Below are positions 24,413 through 32,902 of a stretch of 64,000 nt of DNA, one piece after another. The position numbers were made by a program, and so were the translations under genes. This DNA is from Pseudomonas sp. CCC3.1. GTDB taxonomy: Bacteria; Pseudomonadota; Gammaproteobacteria; Pseudomonadales; Pseudomonadaceae. How positions within the stretch are numbered: the first letter of the stretch is position 1; each line of letters starts with the position of its first letter. The notes below the pieces were generated by a model, which made no database searches, was not told the DNA's origin, and saw only the letters and a program-made list of their open reading frames with translations. Where the stretch lies: NCBI RefSeq assembly GCF_034347405.1, contig NZ_CP133778.1:1736001-1800000 (forward strand), in the 5' to 3' direction.

Positions 24413-25705
24413 TTAGAACTTGGCTTCTACGTCCAGTTGCAGGGTGTTGGTGCTTGCATCTTTCTGCGTGGAGGTTGCGTAGTCAGCTTTGGTCAAGAAG
24501 TACGTCACGCCGACACCGAAGTTCTTGTCGATTTCGTAACCCACTTTGACCTTGTGACCGCGTGAACCGGTAGTACCGTTAGCGAAGTCAGAGTCGGTGA
24601 AGGCACCGACCACGGCGTTACGCTGAGTATCGCGGTAGTTGTAGTCCAGGCTGAACGCGTTGAGCTTGCTCTTGAAACCCACCAGCCAGGCATTGTCCTG
24701 ATCGCTGTCGGTCGCGGCGTTATGCACATATTGGCCGTACAGCGACAGAGGAACTGGCAGGTTGGCGATGTCGAGTTGACCGAAGCCTTCGTACAGACGG
24801 AACTTGCTGGTGCTGTTGCCGTTGACTGCCAGGGCGCAAGGCGTGGTCTTGGTCCCGGTGGTTGGGCAGGTGCTGTCTTCGTCGTTGTGGTAGTCGTAAA
24901 CGCTACCGCCCAAGGTGACTTTCAGGCTGTCGGTCGGTGCGAAACGAGCGCCCAATTGACCCGCGTACAGGCTCAAGTCGTTCTTGAACTGCACACCATC
25001 GCCGTTCACGTTGTCTTTGAGGGTGTAGTAACCGGCGCTGCCGAACATCTCGACGCCGCTGTTACCCAAGTTGGTCTTGTAGGACGCGGACAGACCTTCT
25101 GGGTTGATGTCGCTATCCCAGATCACGTCGCCCATGCTGACCCACTGTTGTGGCATCTTGCCGCCGACCAGATGCAGGTTTTTGACCGCAGTCGGGTGGT
25201 AGTCGATGTAGGCCATGTCCAGCCACAGCTGCTTCTTGTCGAAGTAGTTGTCGAGGTCTTGGTTGGTGGAGCGGGCATCATCGCCGCCGCCAGTGGCGAT
25301 ACGGATGCCAGTGTTCACTTGTGGATCGATTTCGGTGTAAGCGCCCAAGCGAGCACGAATACGTTGGCGGTCCTTGTTTTTGCCGTCAGATTCGCCGTCG
25401 ATTTTGACGGTTTCCTGGCGGACGCGGACGTCACCTTTCAGCTCGGTTTTGGCCGCCCATGCCACTTTTTGCTCAAAGGCTGAGAGGTCGGATTTCTTGA
25501 CCTGATCGGAGGCAGCTTCTTGCTGAGCTTGTTTCTCGCTGGTCAACTCGGTCTGCAATTCGGCGTATTGAGCCGGTGAAATAGAGCCGTTTGCTTTGAG
25601 CATTTCAAGCAGTTTTGCATCAACGCCAGCGCTCGCTGGAACACTCATGGCCAACACCAGCCCGCCACACAGTCCCGCCGCAACCCGTGTAGAAACAAGA
25701 CGCAT
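24413..25705 (-). CDS. Putative outer-membrane porin (Porin_5-like)
   Basis: A 430-residue protein starting at ATG 25703-25705 (MRLVSTRVAAGLCGGLVLAM) with a signal peptide cut after ASA. The mature N-terminus carries a short helical, coiled-coil-like stretch (LLEMLKANGSISPAQYAEL, then a Gln/Glu-rich part), followed by alternating beta strands and a final aromatic residue (LDVEAKF), the outer-membrane insertion signal. Two cysteines (STCPTTG, TTPCALA) probably form a loop disulfide. This architecture fits the putative porin family common in Pseudomonas. The solute is unknown. A hairpin lies just downstream. Confidence 0.82.
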   Translation of the reverse strand: MRLVSTRVAAGLCGGLVLAMSVPASAGVDAKLLEMLKANGSISPAQYAELQTELTSEKQAQQEAASDQVKKSDLSAFEQKVAWAAKTELKGDVRVRQETVKIDGESDGKNKDRQRIRARLGAYTEIDPQVNTGIRIATGGGDDARSTNQDLDNYFDKKQLWLDMAYIDYHPTAVKNLHLVGGKMPQQWVSMGDVIWDSDINPEGLSASYKTNLGNSGVEMFGSAGYYTLKDNVNGDGVQFKNDLSLYAGQLGARFAPTDSLKVTLGGSVYDYHNDEDSTCPTTGTKTTPCALAVNGNSTSKFRLYEGFGQLDIANLPVPLSLYGQYVHNAATDSDQDNAWLVGFKSKLNAFSLDYNYRDTQRNAVVGAFTDSDFANGTTGSRGHKVKVGYEIDKNFGVGVTYFLTKADYATSTQKDASTNTLQLDVEAKF

Positions 25706-25945
25706 ATGAATCTCCCAGTAGTGAAATGGCCCTGGCCATCCCATGAACAATCGGCCCTTGATGGGCTCGCTAATAAGGGGCTTGAGTGTGCCGCTCACGT
25801 GTTGGCTGGCTGACCACTCATAACCTCGACTTCTAAGAAGCGGCGTCAGTATCGCGGCTGGATATGACAGAAAAGTGGCAGGTTGATAGCAAGTCTGTGA
25901 CAGCGTGCTAGAGCGGTTGCGGGACTGAAAAGGGTCATTGCAAGA

Positions 25946-26094
25946 CGTAGCAGTTGCCGAGCTCTGCGAGGCTACATCCGATTGCGAAGCGATCGTAAAA
26001 TCTTGAAGCCTGATTATTCCCAAACCACTGAAGCTGCTCAATTTCGACGACTGCGTCGTCGGACGTAGCCTCGCAGAGCTCGGCAACTGCTACG
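25946..26094. repeat. Long palindromic element, CGTAGCAGTTGCCGAG family, copy 2
   Basis: 35-bp arms (25946-25980 and 26060-26094) matching at all but one position, around a 79-bp centre. It lies in the 448-base divergent region between the porin and the GNAT/FemAB-like gene, ~60 bases before the latter. The rest of that region (25706-25945) shows only porin leader sequence and nothing else I can name. Confidence 0.85.
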
Positions 26095-26153
26095 GGGTAA
26101 CGCAAGTCAGGTGATACCATCGCCCGCTCTAAGCAGTGCTCCGGGGACTATCA

Positions 26154-27278
26154 ATGCCGTTACAACGACTGGACAGTTTGTCTGCCATCTCGGCTGCGCA
26201 ATGGGATGCACTGGTGCCCGTGGCGCAACCGTTCTTGCGTCATGCTTTTCTCAGTGCGCTGGAAGACAGTGGCAGCCTTGGCCCGCATTCCGGCTGGCAA
26301 CCCGAGCACTTGCTGCATTACGAAAACGGTGAACTGCTGGCGGCATTGCCCAGTTATCGCAAATGGCATTCCTATGGCGAGTACGTGTTTGATCACGAGT
26401 GGGCGCAAGCCTGTGAGCGCGCCGGCATCGAGTACTACCCCAAACTGTTGACGGCGGTGCCGTTCAGTCCGGTCTGTGGCCCGCGATTGCTGGCGGCCCG
26501 TGCCGAAGACGGTCTTGAGTTATTGGGCGCATTGCCCGGTTATCTGGAGATCGAAGGGCTGTCCAGTGCGCACATCAACTTCACCGATGCGCTGGCGGAT
26601 ACGGCATTAGCGCAACAGCCCGGCTGGTTGCAGCGGCTGGGGTGCCAGTTTCATTGGCAGAACCGTGAGTACCGCGACTTTCAGGACTTTCTCGATACGT
26701 TGAGTTCACGCAAGCGCAAGCAAATGCGCAAAGAGCGTGAGCAAGTGGCCGGGCAGGGTTTTGAGTTTGAATGGCTCGAAGGGCAGCAGGTGACAGAGGC
26801 ACAGTGGGATTTTGTGTATGCCTGCTACGCCAATACCTACGCTGTGCGGCGGCAAACGCCGTATTTAACGCGTGATTTTTTCAGCCTGCTGGCCGAGCGC
26901 ATGCCCGAATCGATTCGTCTGGTGCTGGCTAAACAGGGATCCACTCCGGTGGCAATGGCATTCAGCCTGATCGGCGGGGGCAGCCTGTATGGGCGCTACT
27001 GGGGCTGTGTGGCCGAGTACGATCGCCTGCATTTCGAGACCTGTTTTTATCAGGGCATGGATTACGCCATCGCCCACGGCATTCAACGTTTTGATGCGGG
27101 TGCTCAAGGTGAACACAAGCTGATACGCGGCTTTGAGCCGGTGATCACGCGCTCTTGGCACTATCTGCGGCATCCGGGTTTGAAAGCCGCCGTCAGTGAT
27201 TTTCTAGAGCGTGAGCGGGCCGGTGTGCTGGCCTATGCCGAAGAGGCGAGAACGGCGCTGCCTTATCGGCAGGCCTGA
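26154..27278 (+). CDS. FemAB/GNAT-like acyl-transferase family protein (PF04339-type)
   Basis: A 374-residue cytoplasmic protein; the ATG at 26154 has GGGGA upstream. It reads as two tandem GNAT-like folds, as in the FemAB-like family: SRKRKQMRKEREQV (about 190-203) and SLIGGGSLYGRYWGC in the second domain, then the FDAGAQGEHKLIRGFEP stretch that is highly conserved in this group. Relatives are annotated as GNAT acetyltransferases or peptidoglycan-synthesis-like proteins, but the substrate is not established. It is convergent with aqpZ, 18 bases away. Confidence 0.82.
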   Translation: MPLQRLDSLSAISAAQWDALVPVAQPFLRHAFLSALEDSGSLGPHSGWQPEHLLHYENGELLAALPSYRKWHSYGEYVFDHEWAQACERAGIEYYPKLLTAVPFSPVCGPRLLAARAEDGLELLGALPGYLEIEGLSSAHINFTDALADTALAQQPGWLQRLGCQFHWQNREYRDFQDFLDTLSSRKRKQMRKEREQVAGQGFEFEWLEGQQVTEAQWDFVYACYANTYAVRRQTPYLTRDFFSLLAERMPESIRLVLAKQGSTPVAMAFSLIGGGSLYGRYWGCVAEYDRLHFETCFYQGMDYAIAHGIQRFDAGAQGEHKLIRGFEPVITRSWHYLRHPGLKAAVSDFLERERAGVLAYAEEARTALPYRQA

Positions 27279-27296
27279 TTCTCGCCAGATTCGCGT

Positions 27297-27998
27297 TCAG
27301 CGCGCTTCCTTGCCCAGCCAGCGATACGTCAGGCCACCCATGGCCGCACCCAGCAGTGGCGCGAGCCAGAACATCCACAACTGCTCAAGCGCCCAGCCGC
27401 CCACGATCAAGGCCGGGCCGGTGCTGCGCGCCGGGTTGACCGAGGTGTTGGTGACTGGAATCGAGATCAGGTGAATCAGGGTCAAGGCCAGGCCGATGGC
27501 AATCGGCGCCAGACCCGCCGGGGCTCGTTTATCGGTGGCGCCCATGATGATCAGGATAAACATCGCGCTCATCACGACTTCGCACACCAGCCCCGCGATC
27601 ATGGAGTAACCACCGGGTGAGTGATCGCCATAGCCGTTGGCCGCCAGCCCGCTGGCGGCCAGGTCAAAGCCGGGTTTGCCGCTGGCAATGAAATACAGCA
27701 GCGCTGCCGCAATGATCCCGCCAAGCACTTGGGCCACGATGTAGGCGGGTAATTCTTTAGCAGGAAAACGGCCACCCACCCACAGCCCAAATGACACGGC
27801 AGGGTTGAGGTGACAGCCAGAGATATGTCCGATAGCGAATGCCATGGTGAGCACGGTGAGGCCAAAAGCCAGGGCCACGCCAAGCAAGCCAATACCCACG
27901 TTGGGGAAGGCGGCGGCGAGCACTGCGCTGCCACAACCTCCCAGAACCAACCAGAAAGTGCCGATCAACTCCGTTGCCGAGCGTTTGAGCAAGTTCAT
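27297..27998 (-). CDS. aqpZ: Aquaporin Z
   Basis: A 233-residue inner-membrane channel with six helices and both NPA loops: Asn65-Pro-Ala (GCHLNPAVS) and Asn188-Pro-Ala (NTSVNPARS). The selectivity-filter residues of water-specific AqpZ are in place: Phe45, His176, Thr185 and Arg191, offset by two from E. coli AqpZ. It therefore passes water rather than glycerol. It is an isolated gene, convergent with the GNAT-like gene. Confidence 0.95.
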   Translation of the reverse strand: MNLLKRSATELIGTFWLVLGGCGSAVLAAAFPNVGIGLLGVALAFGLTVLTMAFAIGHISGCHLNPAVSFGLWVGGRFPAKELPAYIVAQVLGGIIAAALLYFIASGKPGFDLAASGLAANGYGDHSPGGYSMIAGLVCEVVMSAMFILIIMGATDKRAPAGLAPIAIGLALTLIHLISIPVTNTSVNPARSTGPALIVGGWALEQLWMFWLAPLLGAAMGGLTYRWLGKEAR

Positions 27999-28119
27999 GT
28001 AAAGATCCTGGATAGATAAATCTATCGTTCAAAAACACGATTGTGCATCCTGCAATTGACGACAGAATTCATCCGAATCCTTATTTGATTACAGCAGGCG
28101 AACGAAGATTTTCCAGGGT

Positions 28120-28158
28120 AAAAAAAACGCCAGAGCCCTTTAAAATCGGGCGCTGGCG
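28120..28158 (-). terminator. Rho-independent terminator of the ABC exporter gene
   Basis: On the minus strand, the stem CGCCAGCGCCC / GGGCTCTGGCG (one mismatch) with a nine-base loop is followed by a run of eight T (complement of A at 28120-28127), ~40 bases past the stop codon. Confidence 0.8.
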
Positions 28159-28196
28159 ATGTGTTTCAGAGGCTTTACAGTTGGGGTTTTTTTGGA

Positions 28197-30029
28197 TCAG
28201 TCGAGGCCGACAAATCCACCCGTTTGGTGTTGCCAGAGCCGTGCATACAAACCGCCATGGGCGAGCAGTTCACTGTGGCTTCCGCTCTCGGCAATCCGGC
28301 CTTTTTCGAGCACCACCAAGCGGTCCATGCGGGCGATGGTTGAAAGCCGGTGGGCGATGGCGATCACTGTTTTGCCTTGCATCAGGGTTTCGAGACTTTC
28401 CTGAATCGCCGCTTCGACTTCTGAGTCCAGTGCCGAGGTGGCCTCGTCCATGATCAGGATCGGCGCATTCTTGAGCAGCACCCGCGCAATGGCGATGCGC
28501 TGGCGCTGGCCGCCTGACAACTTGACCCCGCGTTCGCCCACGTGTGCGTCAAAACCGGTGCGGCCCTGGGCGTCTGACAACTGCGGGATAAACTCATCGG
28601 CACGGGCTTTGCGCACCGCTTCCCAGAGTTCTTCGTCGGTGGCGTCCGGCTTGCCGTACAGCAAGTTATCGCGGATTGAGCGGTGCAGCAGAGACGTGTC
28701 CTGAGTGATCATGCCGATTTGTTCGCGCAGGCTTTCTTGCGTCACTTCAGCGATATTCTGACCGTCGATCAGAATTCTTCCGCCTTGCAGGTCGTACAGG
28801 CGTAGCAGCAGATTAACCAGCGTCGATTTGCCCGCCCCCGAAGGGCCGATCAAGCCGATTTTTTCGCCGGGTTTGATCACCAGATTCAGGTCGCTGATGA
28901 TCCCGCTGTGCTTGCCGTAGTGAAAGTCCACGTGCTCAAAACGCACTTCGCCGCGATCAACCGTCAGGCGTGGAGCGTTATCGCGATCGTTAACGGCCAC
29001 GGGTTGAGCAATGGTCTGCAAACCATCCTGAACCATGCCGATGTTTTCGAAAATACCGTTGACCACCCACATGATCCAGCCGGACATGTTGACGATGCGA
29101 ATCACCAGGCCCGTGGCCAGGGCAATAGCGCCGACGCTGATCAGTGACTGGCTCCACAGCCACAGTGCGAGGCCACTGGTGCTGACAATCAACAGGCCGT
29201 TCATGGTGGTGATCGTCACGTCCATGCTGGTCACGACGCGGCTGGCCAGTTGGGTTTTTTCGGTTTGCTCGATGATTGCTTCGCGAGCGTACTGCTGTTC
29301 GAAGTTGGTGTGAGCAAACAGCTTGAGGGTGGTGATGTTGGTGTAGCCATCGACGATGCGGCCCATCAATTTTGAGCGCGCGTCGGAAGACACCACCGAG
29401 CGTTCCTTGACCCTGGGCACGAAGTAATACAGCGCGCCGATGTAGAGCACGATCCAGGTCAGCAGCGGGATCATCAGTCGCCAGTCGGCTTCGGCAAACA
29501 GCACCAGCGAACTGATGGCGTAGATCAGCACGTGCCACAGGGCATCGACCGCCTGCACCGCCGAGTCACGCAACGAGTTGCCGGTTTGCATGATGCGCTG
29601 GGCGATGCGCCCGGCGAAGTCGTTCTGGAAAAAATTGAGGCTTTGTTTGAGCACATAACTGTGGTTCTGCCAGCGGATCATGCTGGTCATGCTCGGGCTC
29701 AGGGTCTGGTGCACGAGCAGGTCATGCAGGCCGAAAAAAACCGGGCGGATGATCAGCGCCACCACGGCCATCCAGATCAGTTCAGCGCTGTGAATTTTGA
29801 AAAAATCGGCGTTGGGCGTGCCTTGGGCCAGATCAATCAGGGTGCTCAGGTAGCTGAACAGCGCGACTTCAATCAAGGCGGCCACGAGCCCGACCACCAG
29901 CAAGGCGGCAAAGATTGGCCAGACTTGACGCAGGTAGTAGAGGTAGAACGCCCAAACGGTGTTGGGCGGGGCGGCGCTGGGAGCTTCGCGAAAAATGTCG
30001 ATCAGTTGTTCAAAACGACGATAAAGCAT
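28197..30029 (-). CDS. ABC exporter, fused permease-ATPase (MsbA/multidrug type)
   Basis: A ~610-residue half-transporter. The first ~330 residues hold six hydrophobic helices; the ATPase follows with Walker A GPSGAGKST (about 397-405), signature LSGGQRQR (about 503-510), Walker B ILIMDEATS and the switch histidine in AIAHRLS. It works as a dimer in the inner membrane; the substrate is unknown. The ATG at 30027-30029 is chosen; a GTG two codons earlier (30035) is possible because the GGAGAG ribosome site is far away and separated by a small hairpin. Confidence 0.88.
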   Translation of the reverse strand: MLYRRFEQLIDIFREAPSAAPPNTVWAFYLYYLRQVWPIFAALLVVGLVAALIEVALFSYLSTLIDLAQGTPNADFFKIHSAELIWMAVVALIIRPVFFGLHDLLVHQTLSPSMTSMIRWQNHSYVLKQSLNFFQNDFAGRIAQRIMQTGNSLRDSAVQAVDALWHVLIYAISSLVLFAEADWRLMIPLLTWIVLYIGALYYFVPRVKERSVVSSDARSKLMGRIVDGYTNITTLKLFAHTNFEQQYAREAIIEQTEKTQLASRVVTSMDVTITTMNGLLIVSTSGLALWLWSQSLISVGAIALATGLVIRIVNMSGWIMWVVNGIFENIGMVQDGLQTIAQPVAVNDRDNAPRLTVDRGEVRFEHVDFHYGKHSGIISDLNLVIKPGEKIGLIGPSGAGKSTLVNLLLRLYDLQGGRILIDGQNIAEVTQESLREQIGMITQDTSLLHRSIRDNLLYGKPDATDEELWEAVRKARADEFIPQLSDAQGRTGFDAHVGERGVKLSGGQRQRIAIARVLLKNAPILIMDEATSALDSEVEAAIQESLETLMQGKTVIAIAHRLSTIARMDRLVVLEKGRIAESGSHSELLAHGGLYARLWQHQTGGFVGLD

Positions 30030-30040
30030 GGTCACTGACG

Positions 30041-30059
30041 CCCGCGACGCGGGCTCTCC
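30041..30059 (-). promoter_or_regulatory. Hairpin between ribosome site and start of the ABC exporter gene
   Basis: On the minus strand the ribosome site GGAGAG (30054-30059) is followed at once by the stem CCCGC-GTC-GCGGG (30053-30041), then 5 to 11 bases to the GTG or ATG start. The raw spacing is 20-26 bases, but folding the stem brings the site to about 8 bases from the GTG. This may tune translation; it is a reading of sequence only. Confidence 0.4.
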
Positions 30060-30069
30060 TTTAGTGGTG

Positions 30070-30089
30070 TGACCGGCCTTGGCCGGTCA
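30070..30089. repeat. Perfect short palindrome between ppiA and the ABC gene
   Basis: TGACCGGCC-TT-GGCCGGTCA, 9-bp arms with a two-base centre, lies 24 bases past the ppiA stop on the minus strand. There is no T run on either side, so it is a possible attenuator or protein site rather than a classic terminator. Confidence 0.6.
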
Positions 30090-30112
30090 GGCTCCCCGCA
30101 GCATTCGAAGCG

Positions 30113-30700
30113 TTAGTCGATGCGTTTGGCAGACTTGATGTAGATCGGATCGAGCGGTACGTTCTGCATGCCGGACTTGTTGCCGGTCTGCGTATTGACG
30201 ATGTTGTCCACGACGTCCATGCCTTTGACGACCTTGGCGAATACGGCGTAACCGGCGTCACGGCCTGGATCAAGGCTCGGGTTATCGGCCACGTTGATAA
30301 AAAACTGGCTGGTGGCGGAGTTCGGGTTGGAGGTGCGCGCCATCGACAAGGTGCCACGTACGTTATGCAGGCCGTTGCTGGCTTCGTTTTTGATCGAATC
30401 GCGTGTGGGTTTTTGCATCATCTGCGCAGTGAACCCGCCGCCTTGCGCCATAAAGCCCGGGATTACCCGGTGGAAGATAGTGTTGTCGTAAAAGCCGCTG
30501 TCGACATAGTCCAAAAAGTTTTTAGAGCTGATGGGTGCCTTGACCGGGTCCAGTTCGATTTCGATCGGGCCGAAGCTGGTGTCCAGCAGTACATGCGGTG
30601 CCTTGTTTGCTTGGGGCGCTTTGTTTGCCGCAGGTGTCGCCGCCATCAGGTTGGCAGCGAACAAAAGAGCACTGGCGGCAAAGGCAATTTTTTTCAACAT
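30113..30700 (-). CDS. ppiA: Periplasmic peptidyl-prolyl cis-trans isomerase (cyclophilin)
   Basis: A 195-residue protein with a signal peptide (MLKKIAFAASALLFAANLMA) and a full cyclophilin domain: FHRVIPGFMAQGGGF (about 80-94) carries the catalytic arginine, and TSNPNSATSQFFINV (about 127-141) the glutamine/phenylalanine pocket. It speeds proline isomerisation in the periplasm. It lies upstream of the ABC exporter gene on the same strand, 83 bases away, with a palindrome between. Confidence 0.92.
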   Translation of the reverse strand: MLKKIAFAASALLFAANLMAATPAANKAPQANKAPHVLLDTSFGPIEIELDPVKAPISSKNFLDYVDSGFYDNTIFHRVIPGFMAQGGGFTAQMMQKPTRDSIKNEASNGLHNVRGTLSMARTSNPNSATSQFFINVADNPSLDPGRDAGYAVFAKVVKGMDVVDNIVNTQTGNKSGMQNVPLDPIYIKSAKRID

Positions 30701-30870
30701 GGGTCAAGGATCCTGAGAGGTAGAAGCAGTGGCGTCAGTGAACTCACGCACTGTGTGTTGAATAGAGAGGTGTGAAGAGGCCAGCTCCAAGTGGGCTGGC
30801 CGCGAACCTTGGACAGGATATTCGTGATCGATGTTCCTGCCCATCGTTGTGATTAATCAGGGTGTCGTGT

Positions 30871-31794
30871 TCACGCCTGCTGAGGCGCTGCAAATGCGGC
30901 GTCCAGCGGCGCGGTGTCAAAGGTCCGTAACAACTCGACAAGAATCTGCGTGGCCGGGCCCAGTGGTTTGTCCTTGTTGGCGTACAGAAAAAACACCGGG
31001 TGACGATTGCCGCCCTGATCCAGTGGCAACGCCTTGAGCACGCCCTCCTTGAGTTCGCGCTCGATCATGTGCCGTGGCAACCAGGCAAAGCCCAGGCCGC
31101 TGCCCACAAAGGCGGCTGCGGTGGCCAGGCTGCCCACGGTCCAGCGCTGCTCGGCGCCGAGCCAGCCCATGTCGCGTGGTTGCTGGCGGCCCGAGTCGCG
31201 AATCACCACTTGCAGCTGGCTTTCAAGGTCCTGGAAGTGCAACTCACGTTGCAGGCGGTGCAAGGCATGGTCGGGATGGGCCACGGCGACAAACTCGACC
31301 GGGCTCAACTCAGTGCCCAGATAACCGGGAATATTAAAGCTGCTGATGGCCAGGTCGGCCACGCCTTCCAGCAGGACTTCTTCGACGCCGGACAGCACCT
31401 CTTCGCGCAAGCGCACACGACAACCACGGCTTTGCGGCATAAAGGCGGTCAAGGCGCGCACCAGTCGCGCGTTGGGGTAGGCGGCATCGACCACTAGCCG
31501 GACTTCGGCTTCCCAGCCTTGTTCCATATGGTGGGCGAGGTCCTCAAGCTGGCTGGCCTGCTTCACCAACTGGCGTGAGCGGCGCAGCAATACATTGCCA
31601 GCCTCGGTCAGCACGGCTTTACGCCCGTCGATGCGCAACAACGGCACGCCGAGCTGATCTTGCATACGAGCCACGGTATAGCTGACAGACGACTGCGAGC
31701 GGTGCAGGACTTCGGCAGCCTGGGCAAAGCCGCCGTGATCGACTACAGCTTGCAGGGTGCGCCATTGATCAAGGGTCACACGGGGCGCTTTCAC
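30871..31794 (-). CDS. LysR-family transcriptional regulator
   Basis: A 307-residue regulator starting at GTG 31792-31794, which has AGAGGAA six bases upstream. The N-terminal winged helix (LDQWRTLQAVVDHGGFAQAA, then HRSQSSVSYTVARMQDQLG) is followed by a substrate-binding effector domain. It is divergent from azoR across 238 bases, so azoR is the likely target, as is usual for LysR regulators. The inducer is unknown. Confidence 0.88.
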   Translation of the reverse strand: MKAPRVTLDQWRTLQAVVDHGGFAQAAEVLHRSQSSVSYTVARMQDQLGVPLLRIDGRKAVLTEAGNVLLRRSRQLVKQASQLEDLAHHMEQGWEAEVRLVVDAAYPNARLVRALTAFMPQSRGCRVRLREEVLSGVEEVLLEGVADLAISSFNIPGYLGTELSPVEFVAVAHPDHALHRLQRELHFQDLESQLQVVIRDSGRQQPRDMGWLGAEQRWTVGSLATAAAFVGSGLGFAWLPRHMIERELKEGVLKALPLDQGGNRHPVFFLYANKDKPLGPATQILVELLRTFDTAPLDAAFAAPQQA

Positions 31795-31810
31795 GTTGTA
31801 TTCCTCTGGT

Positions 31811-31856
31811 TTTACGATCGCTTTGCAATTGGACGTAGCCTGCGGCAACTGCTACG
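31811..31856. repeat. Degenerate half copy of the CGTAGCAGTTGCCGAG element
   Basis: TTTACGATCGCTTTGCAATT then GGACGTAGCC joined to GCGGCAACTGCTACG is the reverse complement of one arm and flank of the elements at 5659 and 25946, with an internal deletion of ~11 bases and several changes. It lies in the lysR-azoR divergent region, 17 bases upstream of the regulator's start. Confidence 0.65.
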
Positions 31857-32032
31857 GGCTGATGCCTAACGTTCGGTTTGTGGCCGAATCCTCGCATTCC
31901 TCGCCCAACAAATAAACAAATAAACAAATTTATAGATGGGTTGTAGCAGATTTTTGCGCTTTTTCATCGATCCAATGCTCTCTACTCTTTCCTCCATCGC
32001 CTTACAGCATTTTCAGATGGAGCCTCTCTACC

Positions 32033-32632
32033 ATGTCTAATGTTCTGATTATTGAAAGCAGTGCTCGCCTACAGGGTTCGTTTTCTCGCCAGTTGACTCA
32101 GCAGTTCATCAGCCAATGGAAAACGGCCCATCCGGCTGATCGCGTGACTGTCCGCGACCTGGCGTTGAACCCGGTGCCGCATATGGACGCCAACCTGCTG
32201 GGCGGCTGGATGAAGCCTGACGCGCAACGCAGTCCCGCCGAACAGGCCTCGTTGCAGCGCTCCGATGAACTGACAGATGAGCTGCTGAACGCTGACGTGC
32301 TGGTGCTGGCGGCCCCCATGTACAACTTTGCAATTCCCAGCACTCTTAAGGCCTGGCTGGATCATGTGTTGCGTGCGGGCGTTACATTCAAATACACCGA
32401 CACCGGCCCGCAAGGTCTTTTGAACGGCAAGAAAGCATACGTGCTGACTGCGCGGGGCGGGATATATGCAGGTAGCACCACCGACCATCAAGAACCGTAT
32501 CTGCGTCAGGTACTGGCGTTTGTCGGCATCCACGACGTGACCTTTATCCATGCCGAAGGGATGAATCTTGGCGGCGATTTTCAGGAAAAAGGTTTGAACC
32601 AGGCCAAAGCCAAGCTCTCTGACGTGGCATGA
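32033..32632 (+). CDS. azoR: FMN-dependent NADH-azoreductase
   Basis: A 199-residue flavodoxin-fold protein. IIESSARLQGSFSRQL (5-20) is the FMN phosphate loop, PMYNFAIPSTLKAWLDHV (about 95-112) the conserved flavin-facing segment, and TARGGIYAG (about 139-147) the second. AzoR enzymes reduce azo dyes and quinones with NADH as homodimers in the cytoplasm. Start ATG 32033 with ATGGAGCC upstream. The divergent LysR gene probably controls it. Confidence 0.9.
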   Translation: MSNVLIIESSARLQGSFSRQLTQQFISQWKTAHPADRVTVRDLALNPVPHMDANLLGGWMKPDAQRSPAEQASLQRSDELTDELLNADVLVLAAPMYNFAIPSTLKAWLDHVLRAGVTFKYTDTGPQGLLNGKKAYVLTARGGIYAGSTTDHQEPYLRQVLAFVGIHDVTFIHAEGMNLGGDFQEKGLNQAKAKLSDVA

Positions 32633-32747
32633 ACCATGACCTGTTAATCGACAGATAATCACGCCATGACTTAATTCGCTTCATTGCTCCTTCAAGCAAG
32701 CGGTTCGCGCATCGAACCTCCCTTGGCACTCTCGTTGAGTGCTATCG

Positions 32748-32782
32748 CCCGATCAGCCATTGCGCCAGATCGGGTTTTTTTT
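32748..32782 (+). terminator. Rho-independent terminator downstream of azoR
   Basis: Stem CCCGATC (32748-32754) and GATCGGG (32768-32774), 13-base loop, followed by eight T (32775-32782). It separates azoR from the EamA gene. Confidence 0.8.
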
Positions 32783-32902
32783 GCCTGCGGCTCAGGGGCA
32801 GATAGCGCAGGGCGATTAAAAAACGCTAAGGTCGCGCTCATTCAACTGAGCTGACCGGCATTTGCGCTCATCAGCAGTCACGATTTTCTGGGCGAGAGAT
32901 TT

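Noticed and set aside
28120..28158. Riboswitch-like structure between aqpZ and the ABC gene
   Set aside because: It is a simple stem with a T run on the minus strand after the ABC stop codon, that is, an ordinary terminator.
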